A stretch of DNA of 64,000 nt from Verrucosispora sp. NA02020 (GCF_013364215.1 NZ_CP054923.1:3162001-3226000), one strand, 5' to 3'. Counted from the first letter of the stretch, positions 1 to 8,407 are shown. The notes: generated from the letters alone by a model not told the origin. A program made the numbers and translations.

Positions 1-1
1 C

Positions 2-826
2 TGGCAGCAGGTCCGTAGTGCCACCCGGGTCTTCCCGATCGGCGTCTACTGTTCCTGGAGCGTCCGCTCCGAGATTCCCGACGGCTACTGCTACGACGAG
101 CGCAAGTTCCTCGACGAGCGGTGGAACACCACCTATCGGACGGCCTTCGAGTCCGCCGCGATCCCGGCGGTGGACGCCCAGACGGCGACCGCCCGGGCCA
201 AGGCCGCCAGCATGCTCGCCGGCCGGCAGAAGTACTTCTACCGGGTCATGCTGGCTGGCTCCGGCACCGCCGCGCCGGACCCCGGCACCTGGGACTCGGC
301 GAAGGCGCTGTGGCAGCAGGGCAAGAAGGTCTCCAACGCGCTGCGGCTGCTCCAGGCGTACACCGAGCTGGGTTGGGGCACTGCCCTGGAGTCCGACGAC
401 GGCCTGCGCGGGCTGCTCTTCGGCAGCCACGGCCTGCCGGCCGACTGGGCCCGGCCCCGCAGCGACGCCGACCAGTCCGCCAACCGGCACCTGCACAACG
501 CGATGGCGCAGGCGCTGGCGAACTACGCCGGCTGCACGCAGCACGACGGCTGGGACCCGTGCGGCGGCGACCAGTCCGGGTTCAACCCCCTGGCCAACCA
601 GGGCCAGTACGGTGCCGGCTGCCCGCAGGCCACGAGCGGCGCACCCCGTGACCCGCTCAGCGCCTGCCTGTTCGGCGCCGCCGAGCTGCGGGCCAACCAG
701 CTCGCCGCCCGGTACGCCCACTGGTCCGGGCGGGTGAAGGCCAAGGCGCACGTCGAAGGGCTGCCGGACGTCACCGCGACGGCCGACATGACCCGTGCGG
801 CCAGTCGGGCGATCCGGTTGGGCTGA
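2..826 (+). CDS. 3' part of an unrecognised, probably exported protein
   Basis: Frame 2 is open from the first base of the window to a TGA at 824-826 and encodes the last 274 residues of a longer protein whose start lies outside the window. I do not recognise the family. The visible part is soluble, rich in Ala, Trp and Tyr, and contains several Cys (VYCSWS, GYCYDE, AGCTQHD, DPCGG, AGCPQ, SACLFG). The Cys content suggests disulfides and therefore export, but this is inference because any signal peptide is out of view. A strong hairpin follows the stop, so the transcript probably ends here. Confidence 0.7.
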   Translation, partial: WQQVRSATRVFPIGVYCSWSVRSEIPDGYCYDERKFLDERWNTTYRTAFESAAIPAVDAQTATARAKAASMLAGRQKYFYRVMLAGSGTAAPDPGTWDSAKALWQQGKKVSNALRLLQAYTELGWGTALESDDGLRGLLFGSHGLPADWARPRSDADQSANRHLHNAMAQALANYAGCTQHDGWDPCGGDQSGFNPLANQGQYGAGCPQATSGAPRDPLSACLFGAAELRANQLAARYAHWSGRVKAKAHVEGLPDVTATADMTRAASRAIRLG

Positions 827-841
827 CCGGACGGGCCACGA

Positions 842-879
842 TCCCGCCGACCCGGGACATCCGCCCCGGGTCGGCGGGA
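842..879 (+). terminator. Strong hairpin after the truncated gene
   Basis: Perfect 15-bp arms at 842-856 and 865-879 enclose an 8-nt loop, 16 bp after the stop codon. There is no T tract, which is normal for actinomycete terminators. Confidence 0.75.
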
Positions 880-995
880 CACCCACCGGGTGACGATGGG
901 CAGGTCGGACCTTCGCCGACGAACGCGACACCCGCGACGGTGCCACCGTGGACCCCGCGCGTGTCTACGCTTCGCGTGATCCTGAGGAGACCACC

Positions 996-1481
996 ATGAC
1001 CCTGCCCACTCGTGAACCGGACCGTGCCTCCGCCGACACCGACCCGCGCATCGTGCTGGTGGCCGGCGACGACACCTTCTGCCACGTCTACCGCAACCTC
1101 GCCGAACTGCTCGACGAGCAGAGGCACTACGACAAGCTCGACGGCCCGGTGGAGTTCTTCGACCCGACCGGCCGGCAGTTGATCCCGGCCTTCTCGCAGG
1201 ACTGGCAGCTGGTGGAACTGCACCCGTCGCACCGCCCGGCCGCGCCGGAGGTCCTGCGCGAACGCTTCAAGGCGGTGCTGGCGCACGTCGAGCAGTTCGT
1301 CCGGGAACGCCCGCAGGTGCTCGGCGACCACCGGATCGACGTCGAGGAGGTGCTCTCCGACCTGCCCGACTGCGACGCTCCGAACTTCACCGACGTCGTC
1401 GACGCGTTGCCGTGGCACTCACACGGCCATCGGGGCAACCTGCTGCACAATGCCATGCACGCGGCGGGCTGGGCTCGCTGA
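996..1481 (+). CDS. Conserved-looking hypothetical protein, 161 aa
   Basis: The ATG at 996 is preceded by GAGGAGA at 984-990, a good ribosome binding site, which is why this start is preferred over an upstream GTG in the same frame. The product is soluble and acidic. It begins with a charged tail, then a compact domain with the segments IVLVAGDDTFCHVYRNL and DGPVEFFDPTGRQL, and ends in a His-rich stretch (WHSHGHRGNLLHNAMH). No family is recognised with confidence. It has its own spacing from the kinase gene that follows (34 bp) and could be co-transcribed with it. The His cluster may bind metal, but that is only a suggestion. Confidence 0.7.
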   Translation: MTLPTREPDRASADTDPRIVLVAGDDTFCHVYRNLAELLDEQRHYDKLDGPVEFFDPTGRQLIPAFSQDWQLVELHPSHRPAAPEVLRERFKAVLAHVEQFVRERPQVLGDHRIDVEEVLSDLPDCDAPNFTDVVDALPWHSHGHRGNLLHNAMHAAGWAR

Positions 1482-1515
1482 CCCGACCCCTTTCCGACCC
1501 GTCCCGGAGGCTCCT

Positions 1516-3513
1516 TTGTCGCCGACCCCGCCACCAGTGACCGTCCGCCGTCGGGCCCTGGCGGTGGCGGGGACGGCCGTCGCGCTGCTCGTGGTCATCG
1601 GCCACCTGTGGAGCCGGGACGCCGCCGCCCAGGGCCCGGTCGCGGTGACCGCCAGCATGGCCGCCGCGTTCACCGCGCTCGGCACGCTGGTGCTCGCCGG
1701 TGTGCCGGGCCATCCGGTCGGGCGGCTGATGACCGCGGCCGGACTCACCGCCGCCGTCGCCGCCCTGTCGCTGAGCTGGTCCGGGATAACTCCGGTCGCC
1801 TGGGTGGGGCAGTGGCTCTGGTGGCCGCCGTACGGACTGGTCATCCTCGCCCTGCTGGTCTTCCCCGACGGCCGGCTGCCGGGACGGCGGTGGCGTCTGG
1901 TCGCGTACCTGATCGTCGTCACCACCGTCGTGGCCACCGTGGCGTTGGCGGTTGCCGCGCTCAGCGACCCCCGTCGGCTGCTGCTCTCGGCCGAGCCGGC
2001 CGCCACCGCCCAGGCCCGTACGCTGGTGCAGATCGCGCTGCTGGCGATCGGCGTCGAGGTGCTGGCGCTGCTGGCGGTGCTGGTCGCGCTGGCCGGTCGC
2101 TGGCGGCGTGCCACCGGCGAGACCCGCCAGCAGTTGGCCTGCCTGCTCGCCGCCGCGGTGTTGTTCCTGCTCGGACTGGTGCTCGACGCGCTCAACCTCT
2201 CCGGCGCCTGGGTGCTCATGGTGATCGCCATTCCCGGGGCGATGACCCTCGCCGTGCTGCGCTACCGGCTCTACGGCCTGGAACAGGTGATCAACCGCAC
2301 GCTGGTCTGGCTGGTGATGAGCCTGCTGCTGATCGTGGCCTTCGTCTCCACCGTGAGCCTGCTGCGCGACCTGGTGCTGCGCGGCGACACCTCGAACGCC
2401 TCGCTGGTGACCACCGGGCTGATCGCGGTGACCTTCGAACCGTTGCGGCACCGGGTGCAGCGCGGCGTCAACCGCCTGCTCTACGGGGAGCGCGACGAGC
2501 CGTACGCGGTCCTGGCCCGCCTCGGGGACCTGCTGGAGAGGACCGTCGAGCCGCAGGCCGTGCTGCCGCTGCTCACCCGGACCGTCGCCGGCTCCCTCCA
2601 GGTGCCCTACGTCGCGGTCGAGCTGACCGCCGACCACGACCCGGATCGGCCCCAGAAGGTGCACGCCGAACACGGCCGGCCCACCGGTTCGGTGGAACGG
2701 TTCGACATGGTCACCCACGGCGAGCGCGTCGGCTCGCTGGTGGTGGCACACCGTACCCCCGGGACCCGCTTCACCTCCGTCGAGCGACGCCTGCTCAGCG
2801 ACGTCGCCCTGCACGCCTCGGTGGCGGCGGCGACCGCGCGCCTGATCCGGGACCTGAGGGCCTCTCGCGAGCGACTGGTCACCGCACGGGAGGAGGAGCG
2901 CCGCCGGCTGCGTCGCGACCTGCACGACGGGCTCGGTCCCACCTTCGCCGGCATGTCCATGCAGGTACGGGCCGCCCGCAAGCTCGCCACCGACCGGCAG
3001 CGACTGGTCGGCATCCTCGACGGGCTCGCCGAGGACCTCCGGACCTGCACCGCGGAGGTACGCCAACTGGTCGACCAGTTACGCCCACCCGCCCTGGACC
3101 GTGGGCTGGAATCGGCCCTACGGGCGGAGTGCCAGCGTTTCGACGGCCCCGGCCTGTCGGTGCGCCTGCGGGTGGAGGACGAACTGGACCGGTTGCCCGC
3201 CGCCGTGGAGGTGGCGGCGTACCGCATCGTCGGTGAGGCACTGGCCAACGTGGCCCGGCACGCCCAGGCCACCACCTGCGACGTGGTGGTACGCCGGGGT
3301 CGCGCCCTGGTCGTCGAGGTGGGCGACGACGGTGTCGGTGTCCGCGCCCGACGCCCGGGCGGCGTCGGTCTGGACTCCATGCGCGAACGCGCCGCCGAAC
3401 TGGGCGGCGAGTGCGACCTGGTGGACCGCGCACCGCAGGGCACCCTGGTACGGGTACGCCTGCCGTTCCAGCCGGTCGCGTCGGCCCCCGTTCCGGTGGA
3501 CGGACCCGGCTGA
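1516..3513 (+). CDS. Membrane sensor histidine kinase, NarL/DesK type
   Basis: The TTG at 1516 is used because GGAGG lies 5 nt upstream (1506-1510). An in-frame ATG at 1450 would overlap the preceding gene. The 665-residue product starts with about eight hydrophobic segments (roughly residues 12-285), followed by a GAF-like region (about 330-455). A HisKA_3 dimerisation helix follows, with the phosphoacceptor His470 in RRDLHDGLGP. The HATPase domain (about 560-655) shows the N box EALANVARHAQA and the G motifs GDDGVGV and GVGLDSM. The response regulator gene lies immediately downstream, so the two form a pair. The membrane part looks like the multi-pass sensors common in actinomycetes; the stimulus is unknown. 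Confidence 0.92.
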   Translation: MSPTPPPVTVRRRALAVAGTAVALLVVIGHLWSRDAAAQGPVAVTASMAAAFTALGTLVLAGVPGHPVGRLMTAAGLTAAVAALSLSWSGITPVAWVGQWLWWPPYGLVILALLVFPDGRLPGRRWRLVAYLIVVTTVVATVALAVAALSDPRRLLLSAEPAATAQARTLVQIALLAIGVEVLALLAVLVALAGRWRRATGETRQQLACLLAAAVLFLLGLVLDALNLSGAWVLMVIAIPGAMTLAVLRYRLYGLEQVINRTLVWLVMSLLLIVAFVSTVSLLRDLVLRGDTSNASLVTTGLIAVTFEPLRHRVQRGVNRLLYGERDEPYAVLARLGDLLERTVEPQAVLPLLTRTVAGSLQVPYVAVELTADHDPDRPQKVHAEHGRPTGSVERFDMVTHGERVGSLVVAHRTPGTRFTSVERRLLSDVALHASVAAATARLIRDLRASRERLVTAREEERRRLRRDLHDGLGPTFAGMSMQVRAARKLATDRQRLVGILDGLAEDLRTCTAEVRQLVDQLRPPALDRGLESALRAECQRFDGPGLSVRLRVEDELDRLPAAVEVAAYRIVGEALANVARHAQATTCDVVVRRGRALVVEVGDDGVGVRARRPGGVGLDSMRERAAELGGECDLVDRAPQGTLVRVRLPFQPVASAPVPVDGPG

Positions 3514-3565
3514 CACCATGAGCCGGGCCGGTCGAGGCGGTCGGGCCGGAAGTGGGGCGAGAGAG

Positions 3566-4207
3566 ATGTCCGGACAGGGTCGGGTGCTGATCGTGGACGA
3601 CCATCCGGTGGTCCGCCGTGGACTGCGGATCATGCTGGAGGGGGAGGGCTGGGTCAGCGCGGTGCTGGAGGCCGCCACCTGCGCCGAGGCGATCCGGCTG
3701 GTGATGACCGAGCCGGTCGACGTGGTCGCCATGGACGTCGGTCTGCCCGACGGCGACGGCGTCGAGGCCACTCGCCGGATCGTGCGGGACCGTCCGGCGA
3801 CGGCCGTGCTCATGCTCACCATGGCCGACGACGACGAGGTGGTGAGCCGGTCGCTGCACGCGGGCGCCCGGGGCTACCTGCTCAAGGACACCGACCCGGA
3901 CGTGATCGTCGACGCGCTGCGCACCGTGGCCGGCGGTGGACTCGTGCTCGGCCCCCGGGTCGGCCCTCGGGTGCTGGCCGACCTGCAGCGCCGGCCGGTG
4001 GAACTGCCCGCACCGTTCAACCAGCTCACCCCGCGCGAACGGGACATCCTGCGGTACCTGTCGGCCGGCGAGACCAACGCCCGTATCGCCCGCCGGGTCG
4101 GGTTGAGCGAGAAGACGGTCCGCAACCAGCTCTCCGCGGTCTTCGCCAAGCTAGGGGTCTCCGATCGGGTCCAGGCGGCTCTCCTCGCCCGCGACGTCGG
4201 TCTCTGA
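3566..4207 (+). CDS. NarL/FixJ-family response regulator
   Basis: The 213-residue protein has a receiver domain (residues 6-120) with the acidic pair Asp11-Asp12, the phosphoacceptor Asp57 in AMDVGLPDGDG and Lys106 in YLLKDTD. A C-terminal LuxR-type HTH (about 148-210, LTPRERDILRYLSAGETNARIA) follows. The start at 3566 places the receiver at the N-terminus. An in-frame ATG at 3518 would add only 16 Gly/Arg-rich residues, and neither start has a strong Shine-Dalgarno sequence. The gene lies 52 bp after the kinase and is its evident partner. Targets are unknown. Confidence 0.92.
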   Translation: MSGQGRVLIVDDHPVVRRGLRIMLEGEGWVSAVLEAATCAEAIRLVMTEPVDVVAMDVGLPDGDGVEATRRIVRDRPATAVLMLTMADDDEVVSRSLHAGARGYLLKDTDPDVIVDALRTVAGGGLVLGPRVGPRVLADLQRRPVELPAPFNQLTPRERDILRYLSAGETNARIARRVGLSEKTVRNQLSAVFAKLGVSDRVQAALLARDVGL

Positions 4208-4247
4208 GAGCCGTCTTCGGCGGCGGACGAGACCCGACCGAAGTTAC

Positions 4248-4318
4248 TCAACCAATTGGTTGACAATCATCGGGGCGTACTGCGATGCTCAACCGCGTAG
4301 TTGAAATAGCAGTTCAAC
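4248..4318. promoter_or_regulatory. Promoter with three TCAAC-type operator dyads
   Basis: Three inverted repeats lie in a row: a perfect 16-bp palindrome at 4248-4263 (TCAACC...GGTTGA), a 16-bp dyad at 4289-4304 (TCAAC-N6-GTTGA) and a 19-bp dyad at 4300-4318 (GTTGAA-N7-TTCAAC). A consensus -35 box TTGACA at 4260-4265 overlaps the first dyad. GATGCT at 4284-4289, 18 bp further on, is a plausible -10 box next to the second. The layout suits repression by the ArsR protein encoded two genes downstream (inference). Confidence 0.7.
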
Positions 4319-4354
4319 ATGCTTGTCGACGTTGCCGCGAAGGAGAGCACCACC

Positions 4355-4840
4355 ATGACCGCCAGCACCCGTGAGACCCGGATCGTGGCCGACCCCACGG
4401 TCCCTCAGGTGATCATCACCCGCGAGTTCGACGCCCCGCCGGACGCGGTGTTCCGGGCGCACACCGATCCCGAGTTGTTCGCGCGCTGGATCGGTCCGCG
4501 AGACATCGCGACCGTGATCGACACGTGGGACTGCCGGAGCGGCGGATCGTACCGCTACGTCCAGCAGACCGAGGGGTTCGAGGGTGGGTTCCGGGGCTGC
4601 TTCCACGAGGTGCGGCCGGGTGAGCTGATCGTCCAGACCTTCACCTTCGAGGGGATGCCCGACGGCGTCGCGCTGGAACGACTCTCCTTCGAGGACCTGG
4701 GTGGGCGCACCCGGCTGACCGCCACCTCGCTCGTCGACTCGTTCGAGGATCGGGACGCGTTCCTGGCCTCGGGTATGGAGGTCGGGGTTCGTGAGGGCTA
4801 CGAGCAGCTCGACGGTCTGCTGGTCGAACGGGTCGCATGA
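4355..4840 (+). CDS. SRPBCC (AHSA1-like) domain protein
   Basis: The 161-residue product is a single START/AHSA1 ligand-binding domain. It has the typical opening TREFDAPPDAVFRAHTDPELFARWIGP and a C-terminal amphipathic helix (GMEVGVREGYEQLDGLL). The ATG at 4355 follows AAGGAGAG at 4340-4347; an upstream ATG at 4319 has no ribosome site and lies in the operator region. An ArsR repressor gene follows 64 bp downstream. Such SRPBCC/ArsR pairs are frequent in actinomycetes; the SRPBCC member is usually presumed to bind a small hydrophobic ligand, but the ligand is not known. The gene order here (SRPBCC first) is the reverse of the second pair at 37.2 kb. Confidence 0.85.
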   Translation: MTASTRETRIVADPTVPQVIITREFDAPPDAVFRAHTDPELFARWIGPRDIATVIDTWDCRSGGSYRYVQQTEGFEGGFRGCFHEVRPGELIVQTFTFEGMPDGVALERLSFEDLGGRTRLTATSLVDSFEDRDAFLASGMEVGVREGYEQLDGLLVERVA

Positions 4841-4904
4841 TGCGTGAGACCGATGTGGCGGAAGCCGTCGGACCGCCGGGCATCGCCGTGCGACGGCGGC
4901 CGAC

Positions 4905-5282
4905 ATGAGCGCGGACACGTTGTCGCCCGTCTTCTCGGCCCTGGCCGACCCGACCCGCAGGCGGATCGTGGCCCGGCTCGCCGCCGGGGACGCCACGCTG
5001 ACCGAGCTGGCCGAGCCGTTCGACATGAGCCTCCAGGCCGTGGCCAAGCACCTCGCGGTGTTGGAGGAGGCCGGCGTGGTGACCCGTGGCAGGGACGGGC
5101 GTCGCCGGCCCGCCCACCTCGAAGTGGAGGTCCTGGACCTGATGGCCGGGTGGATCGAGCGGTACCGCCAGCGGGCCGAGGAGCGCTACCAGCGCCTCGA
5201 CGAGGTCCTCGCCGCGATGTCGGACGCCGAGGAGGCGTCCGAGCCCGGCCGCGACGGCCACTCCGGCGTCAGCTCAGGGTGA
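4905..5282 (+). CDS. ArsR-family winged-helix repressor
   Basis: This 125-residue protein has the ArsR fold at residues 6-90: SALADPTRRRIVARLAAGD, then the recognition helix region SLQAVAKHLAVLEEAGVV and the wing GRDGRRRPAHLE. It lacks the metal-binding Cys motif of arsenic sensors and belongs to the group paired with SRPBCC proteins. It probably represses its own operon through the dyads at 4248-4318 (inference). Its last 14 bases overlap the end of the convergent gene on the other strand (5269-5282). Confidence 0.88.
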   Translation: MSADTLSPVFSALADPTRRRIVARLAAGDATLTELAEPFDMSLQAVAKHLAVLEEAGVVTRGRDGRRRPAHLEVEVLDLMAGWIERYRQRAEERYQRLDEVLAAMSDAEEASEPGRDGHSGVSSG

Positions 5283-5823
5283 AGGTCACGTCGTCGAGGT
5301 CGAAGGTCGTGACGCCGTTGCCGGCCGTCTCGCTGGCGAGGAAGCTGACCGTCGCGGTGCGCTCGACCGTCGCCGTCCCGCTCGACATGGCGTACTCGCG
5401 CCACTGTGCCCCACCGTCGAAGGCGAGTGAGAATCTCGTCTTCGGGGGTATCCCGGTGACCGCCAGCCCGACGTTCAGGTAGTCGCTCCGGCTGCTCTCC
5501 GTGGTCGTGGTCCGGACCCGGAAGCGGACCGTCAGGTCGCACTCGGACGGCACGGTGAGGGTGGTCCGCAGCAGATCCGACCGGGTCACGTCCAGCCCGG
5601 CGAAGGTGGCGTAGGCGCGGCCGGAGTGGGCGGGCCGCGCCGCGTCACCGAGTACGACGATGCGGGGGCCGGCCGTCCAGCCGGTGGTGCCGCGTTCGAA
5701 CCCGGGGTTGGCGTGGACCTGCCCGGTGCAGGGCGCGTCGGTCGGCGGTGGATCGGCGGGGGCGCTGCCTGTGGCCAGGAACAGCAGGGCCGCGGCCGAG
5801 ACGGTGGTGACGAGGGCCTTCAT
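5269..5823 (-). CDS. Secreted protein with a carbohydrate-binding-like jelly roll
   Basis: The ATG at 5823 follows GGAGG at the correct distance, so the few upstream in-frame codons are not used. The 184-residue product has a classical signal peptide (about residues 1-23, KALVTTVSAAALLFLATGSA) and a single beta-sandwich domain. The motif NPGFERGTTGWT near the mature N-terminus and the final strand FDLDDVTFTL are typical of CBM-like or galactose-binding-like folds. No catalytic residues are recognised. It may bind a polysaccharide outside the cell; this is inferred from the fold alone. Confidence 0.75.
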   Translation of the reverse strand: MKALVTTVSAAALLFLATGSAPADPPPTDAPCTGQVHANPGFERGTTGWTAGPRIVVLGDAARPAHSGRAYATFAGLDVTRSDLLRTTLTVPSECDLTVRFRVRTTTTESSRSDYLNVGLAVTGIPPKTRFSLAFDGGAQWREYAMSSGTATVERTATVSFLASETAGNGVTTFDLDDVTFTLS

Positions 5824-5841
5824 GTGTCCTCCCCGTGTCAA

Positions 5842-5870
5842 GACAGCTATATAAATCGACTTTGCTCGAT
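5842..5870 (-). promoter_or_regulatory. AT-rich promoter with an ATCGA dyad
   Basis: Upstream of the secreted-protein gene is an AT-rich block (TATATAAAT, 5848-5856) that can supply a -10 box on the minus strand. It is flanked by the inverted repeat ATCGA-N6-TCGAT at 5855-5870. The transcription start and regulator are unknown. Confidence 0.35.
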
Positions 5871-5923
5871 GCCGTGCGGAGCGTCAAGCCCTTCCCGGAT
5901 CGGCGCCGAGGTCGGTGTCCCGC

Positions 5924-6880
5924 TCAACCGCCCACCGCGAGATCGGCCACCTCGTCGGCGCACCCCCAGGACAGCGTGACCCCGGCTCCGCCGTGGCCGT
6001 AGGCGTGCACGAGCCGATGCCCGGAACCGATCGACCGGTCCAGCTCTACCCGGGGGCCGCCGTGGCGTGCCGGACGCAGTCCGATCCGTTCGCCGAGCAC
6101 CGGGGCGTCGGCCAGTTCCGGCACGAGGGCGACGCAGCGCCGTCGGATCGCCGTCGCGGTGTCCGGGTCGGGCGCGGTGTGCCCCACGCCCGGCTGGTAC
6201 GTGCCGCCGAGAACCACGTCGTGTCGGCGCGGGTGCACGTAGGTGATCCCCGCCGGGTCGTCCTCGTCGCGTACCGAGACGGTCAGGCCCGGATTCGCCA
6301 CCAACACCAGGTGCCCGCGCACCGGGTACACGGCCGGGTCGGCGGCGAGCCGGCCGGCGGCCAGGCCGGTCGCGTTGACGACCGTCGGCGCGAGGTCGAA
6401 CGCGTCGGCGAGCCGGTCCACCCGGCGGCGCAGCAGCCGCCCACCGTCGGCCTCCAACCGTTGCCGGAGCCAGGCCAGGTACGGCGTCATCTCCACCGTC
6501 GGAGCGGTGAACCGCAGCACTGCCGTGTACGGCGGCGTCGCCGGCTCCGCCACCAGGTCCGCGCACGCCGCCGACCACCACGGCGGCCCGGTGTCCGGGC
6601 CGCGCAGCAGCATCCGGGTCGGCCGGTCGACCACCCCCGGCACGCCGTCGGCCGCCTGGCGGCTCAACTCGATCCGGGTCCGGCGTGCCCAGTCCGACAC
6701 CCGTGGGTCCTCGTCGGTGTGGCTCGGATACCAGACCGCGGCGGCCACCGCCGACACCGTGTCCGCCGGTTCGTCCGCCGCCAGCACGGCCACCCGTGCC
6801 CCGCGTCGCGCCAGGGTGACGGCCACCGTCATCCCGACGATGCCGCCGCCGACCACCACCACGTCCGCCGCTGCCGCCAT
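5924..6880 (-). CDS. FAD-dependent D-amino-acid oxidase
   Basis: The 318-residue product has the size and layout of DAAO. It starts with the Rossmann FAD site VVVVGGGIVGMTVA (Gly11-Gly16). The middle has the VVNATGLAAGRLA and VYPVRGHLVLV segments, and the C-terminal active-site half has PARHGGPRVELD and YGHGGAGVTLSWG. The enzyme oxidises D-amino acids to 2-oxo acids, ammonia and peroxide; the preferred substrate cannot be told. It is transcribed away from a LysR regulator, 110 bp apart, which probably controls it. Confidence 0.88.
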   Translation of the reverse strand: MAAAADVVVVGGGIVGMTVAVTLARRGARVAVLAADEPADTVSAVAAAVWYPSHTDEDPRVSDWARRTRIELSRQAADGVPGVVDRPTRMLLRGPDTGPPWWSAACADLVAEPATPPYTAVLRFTAPTVEMTPYLAWLRQRLEADGGRLLRRRVDRLADAFDLAPTVVNATGLAAGRLAADPAVYPVRGHLVLVANPGLTVSVRDEDDPAGITYVHPRRHDVVLGGTYQPGVGHTAPDPDTATAIRRRCVALVPELADAPVLGERIGLRPARHGGPRVELDRSIGSGHRLVHAYGHGGAGVTLSWGCADEVADLAVGG

Positions 6881-6966
6881 CGCTCGCTCCCGTCTGTCGT
6901 GCCGCCTGTCTCGAATCGTGGCGGTGACGCCACGCTGACGTCCAAGACGACATGGGGCAGTCGGCG

Positions 6967-6981
6967 ATAAGCGGCGCTTAT
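6967..6981. promoter_or_regulatory. LysR-type operator (T-N11-A) between the oxidase and its regulator
   Basis: ATAAGC-GGC-GCTTAT is a near-perfect 15-bp palindrome containing T6968-N11-A6980, the classical LysR box. It sits just upstream of the LysR start and 87 bp upstream of the oxidase start, as expected for an autoregulated divergent pair. Confidence 0.6.
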
Positions 6982-6990
6982 GGTGGCTCC

Positions 6991-7899
6991 ATGTCCGACG
7001 TGCCGGCCCGAGAAGCCTGGTCCGACCTGCGCCGACTGCGGTACTTCGCGGTGCTCGCCGAGGAACTGCACTTCACCCGGGCCGCCGCGCGGCTGCACGT
7101 CGCCCAACCCGCGCTCAGCCAGCAGATCCGCGCGCTGGAACGTCAGCTCGGCGTGCCGCTCGTGCGCCGCACCAGCCGGGGCTGCACGCTGACCGAGGTG
7201 GGCGCGCGGGTCGCCGACGAAGCCGCGCGGCTGCTCGCCGAGGTGGACGCGGCGACCGCCCGCATCCGGGGCCTGGCGGGCGGACGGGGCGGCCGGCTGC
7301 GCCTGGCGTACACCCGCTCGGCGCGCGGCGGCCGGGTCGACGACCTGGTGGCCCGGTTCCGGGTCGCCCACCCGCAGGTCGAGGTGGTCCCGGAGACGGC
7401 CTGGACGGCACCGAACGTGGCCGGACTGCTGGCCGGCCGGCTCGACGCGGCGTTCGTCCGCCCGCCACTCGACGAACCGGCGCTGGCCTGCCGGACCGTC
7501 GACACCGAGGAACTGCTGCTGGCGCTGCCCGCAGGGCACGCTCTCGCCGCCGGTCGCCGCCGGATCAGCCGCGCCGAGGTGGTCGACCTGCCGGCCGTGA
7601 TGTGGCCCCGGGAGAACGGCCCCGGGATGTTCGACCGGACGATCGCACAGGTCTGGCCGCACGGCGGCTTCCGGCTCGTCCGGCAGGAGCCGGACGACGA
7701 GCAGCTGCTGCGGGCGGTGGCGCAGGGCGACGTGGTCGCGGCAGTCCCGGCCGGTCGCGCACGCGCACTACGGATGCGCGGGGTACGCCTGCGCCGCTTC
7801 ACCGCCCCGACACCCACCGTGGACGTCGCCCTCGCCTGGCCCCGGGACAGCACGAACCCGGCCTTGCGCCGGTTTCTCGCGCTGCTCGGCCAGCCCTGA
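6991..7899 (+). CDS. LysR-family transcriptional regulator
   Basis: The 302-residue protein has the LysR HTH at residues 10-68 (LRRLRYFAVLAEELHFTRAA, then LHVAQPALSQQIRALERQLG) and a periplasmic-binding-like effector domain to the C-terminus. The ATG at 6991 is preferred over an in-frame ATG at 6952 because the latter would read through the LysR box. It is divergent from the D-amino-acid oxidase gene, which suggests control by a D-amino acid or its product (inference). Confidence 0.88.
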   Translation: MSDVPAREAWSDLRRLRYFAVLAEELHFTRAAARLHVAQPALSQQIRALERQLGVPLVRRTSRGCTLTEVGARVADEAARLLAEVDAATARIRGLAGGRGGRLRLAYTRSARGGRVDDLVARFRVAHPQVEVVPETAWTAPNVAGLLAGRLDAAFVRPPLDEPALACRTVDTEELLLALPAGHALAAGRRRISRAEVVDLPAVMWPRENGPGMFDRTIAQVWPHGGFRLVRQEPDDEQLLRAVAQGDVVAAVPAGRARALRMRGVRLRRFTAPTPTVDVALAWPRDSTNPALRRFLALLGQP

Positions 7900-7912
7900 G
7901 CCCGCCGCCGTC

Positions 7913-7927
7913 GCCCTGCTACAGGGC
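7913..7927. terminator. Small hairpin between convergent genes
   Basis: GCCCTG-CTA-CAGGGC lies in the 28-bp gap between the LysR stop and the last gene of the SipW operon. It is short and could serve both directions. Confidence 0.35.
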
Positions 7928-8407
7928 CTACGGCACGCTGCAGGTGTAGAGCACCGCGGTCAGCATGCCGAGCGAGCCGGTGACCTGCGTCGACGTCCAA
8001 CCGCCGGGTCCGTTCGCGACCAGTCGGAAGGTGCCGGTGCCGATGGAGAGCAGCCCGCCGGGGACGGTGACGCTGGTGGCCGTGGGACCGAGTGTCCCGC
8101 CGCCGGTGAAGCTGCCGGACAGCGACCACGTGAAGCCGCTGCGGGTCAGGCCCCCGACGGGCAGTGTCCAGGTGAAGGTCGGCGGGGTGAGCGTACCCGC
8201 GCTGCACTGCAGGTTGGTCGGTGGACTGACGGTGCCGGCCTGGAGGGTCCCCTGGCCGTACTCGGTGCCGGTCCACGCCGCCATCGTCGATCGCGGCGGC
8301 GCGAGCACCCCGACGGTGAAGGCGAGCACCAGGGCGGCCGTACCCGCGAGCCACCGGCGCCCGACCTGTGCGGTGGCTGGTCGAGCCGGCTTGCCCGGAC
8401 GCCTCAC
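7928..8407 (-). CDS. Secreted protein with a SipW-type signal, third substrate of the operon
   Basis: The GTG at 8407 shares GTGA with the stop of the upstream peptidase gene (8404-8407). The 159-residue product has a basic start (RRPGKPARP), a hydrophobic core (about residues 19-40) and then TMAAWTGTEYGQGTL. The AAW-x3-EY-x2-G pattern also follows the signal in the other two exported proteins of this operon. This is the type of signal cleaved by SipW-like peptidases. The mature part is Thr/Gly-rich, beta-strand-like, with Cys in LQCSAG and at the end (YTCSVP), possibly one disulfide. Function is unknown; a surface fibre or matrix role by analogy to TasA is inference. Confidence 0.8.
   Translation of the reverse strand: MRRPGKPARPATAQVGRRWLAGTAALVLAFTVGVLAPPRSTMAAWTGTEYGQGTLQAGTVSPPTNLQCSAGTLTPPTFTWTLPVGGLTRSGFTWSLSGSFTGGGTLGPTATSVTVPGGLLSIGTGTFRLVANGPGGWTSTQVTGSLGMLTAVLYTCSVP

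Noticed and set aside
1387..3066. Minus-strand open frame opposite the histidine kinase
   Set aside because: It is a Gln/Gly/His-rich shadow of the kinase frame without a ribosome site or recognisable domain.
4319..4355. Upstream ATG at 4319 as the start of the first SRPBCC gene
   Set aside because: It has no ribosome site and lies at the edge of the operator dyads; the ATG at 4355 has AAGGAGAG.
5833..5841. TTGACA read on the minus strand directly before the secreted-protein gene as a -35 box
   Set aside because: It lies only about 10 bp from the start codon and overlaps the ribosome site region, too close to act as a -35 box for this gene.
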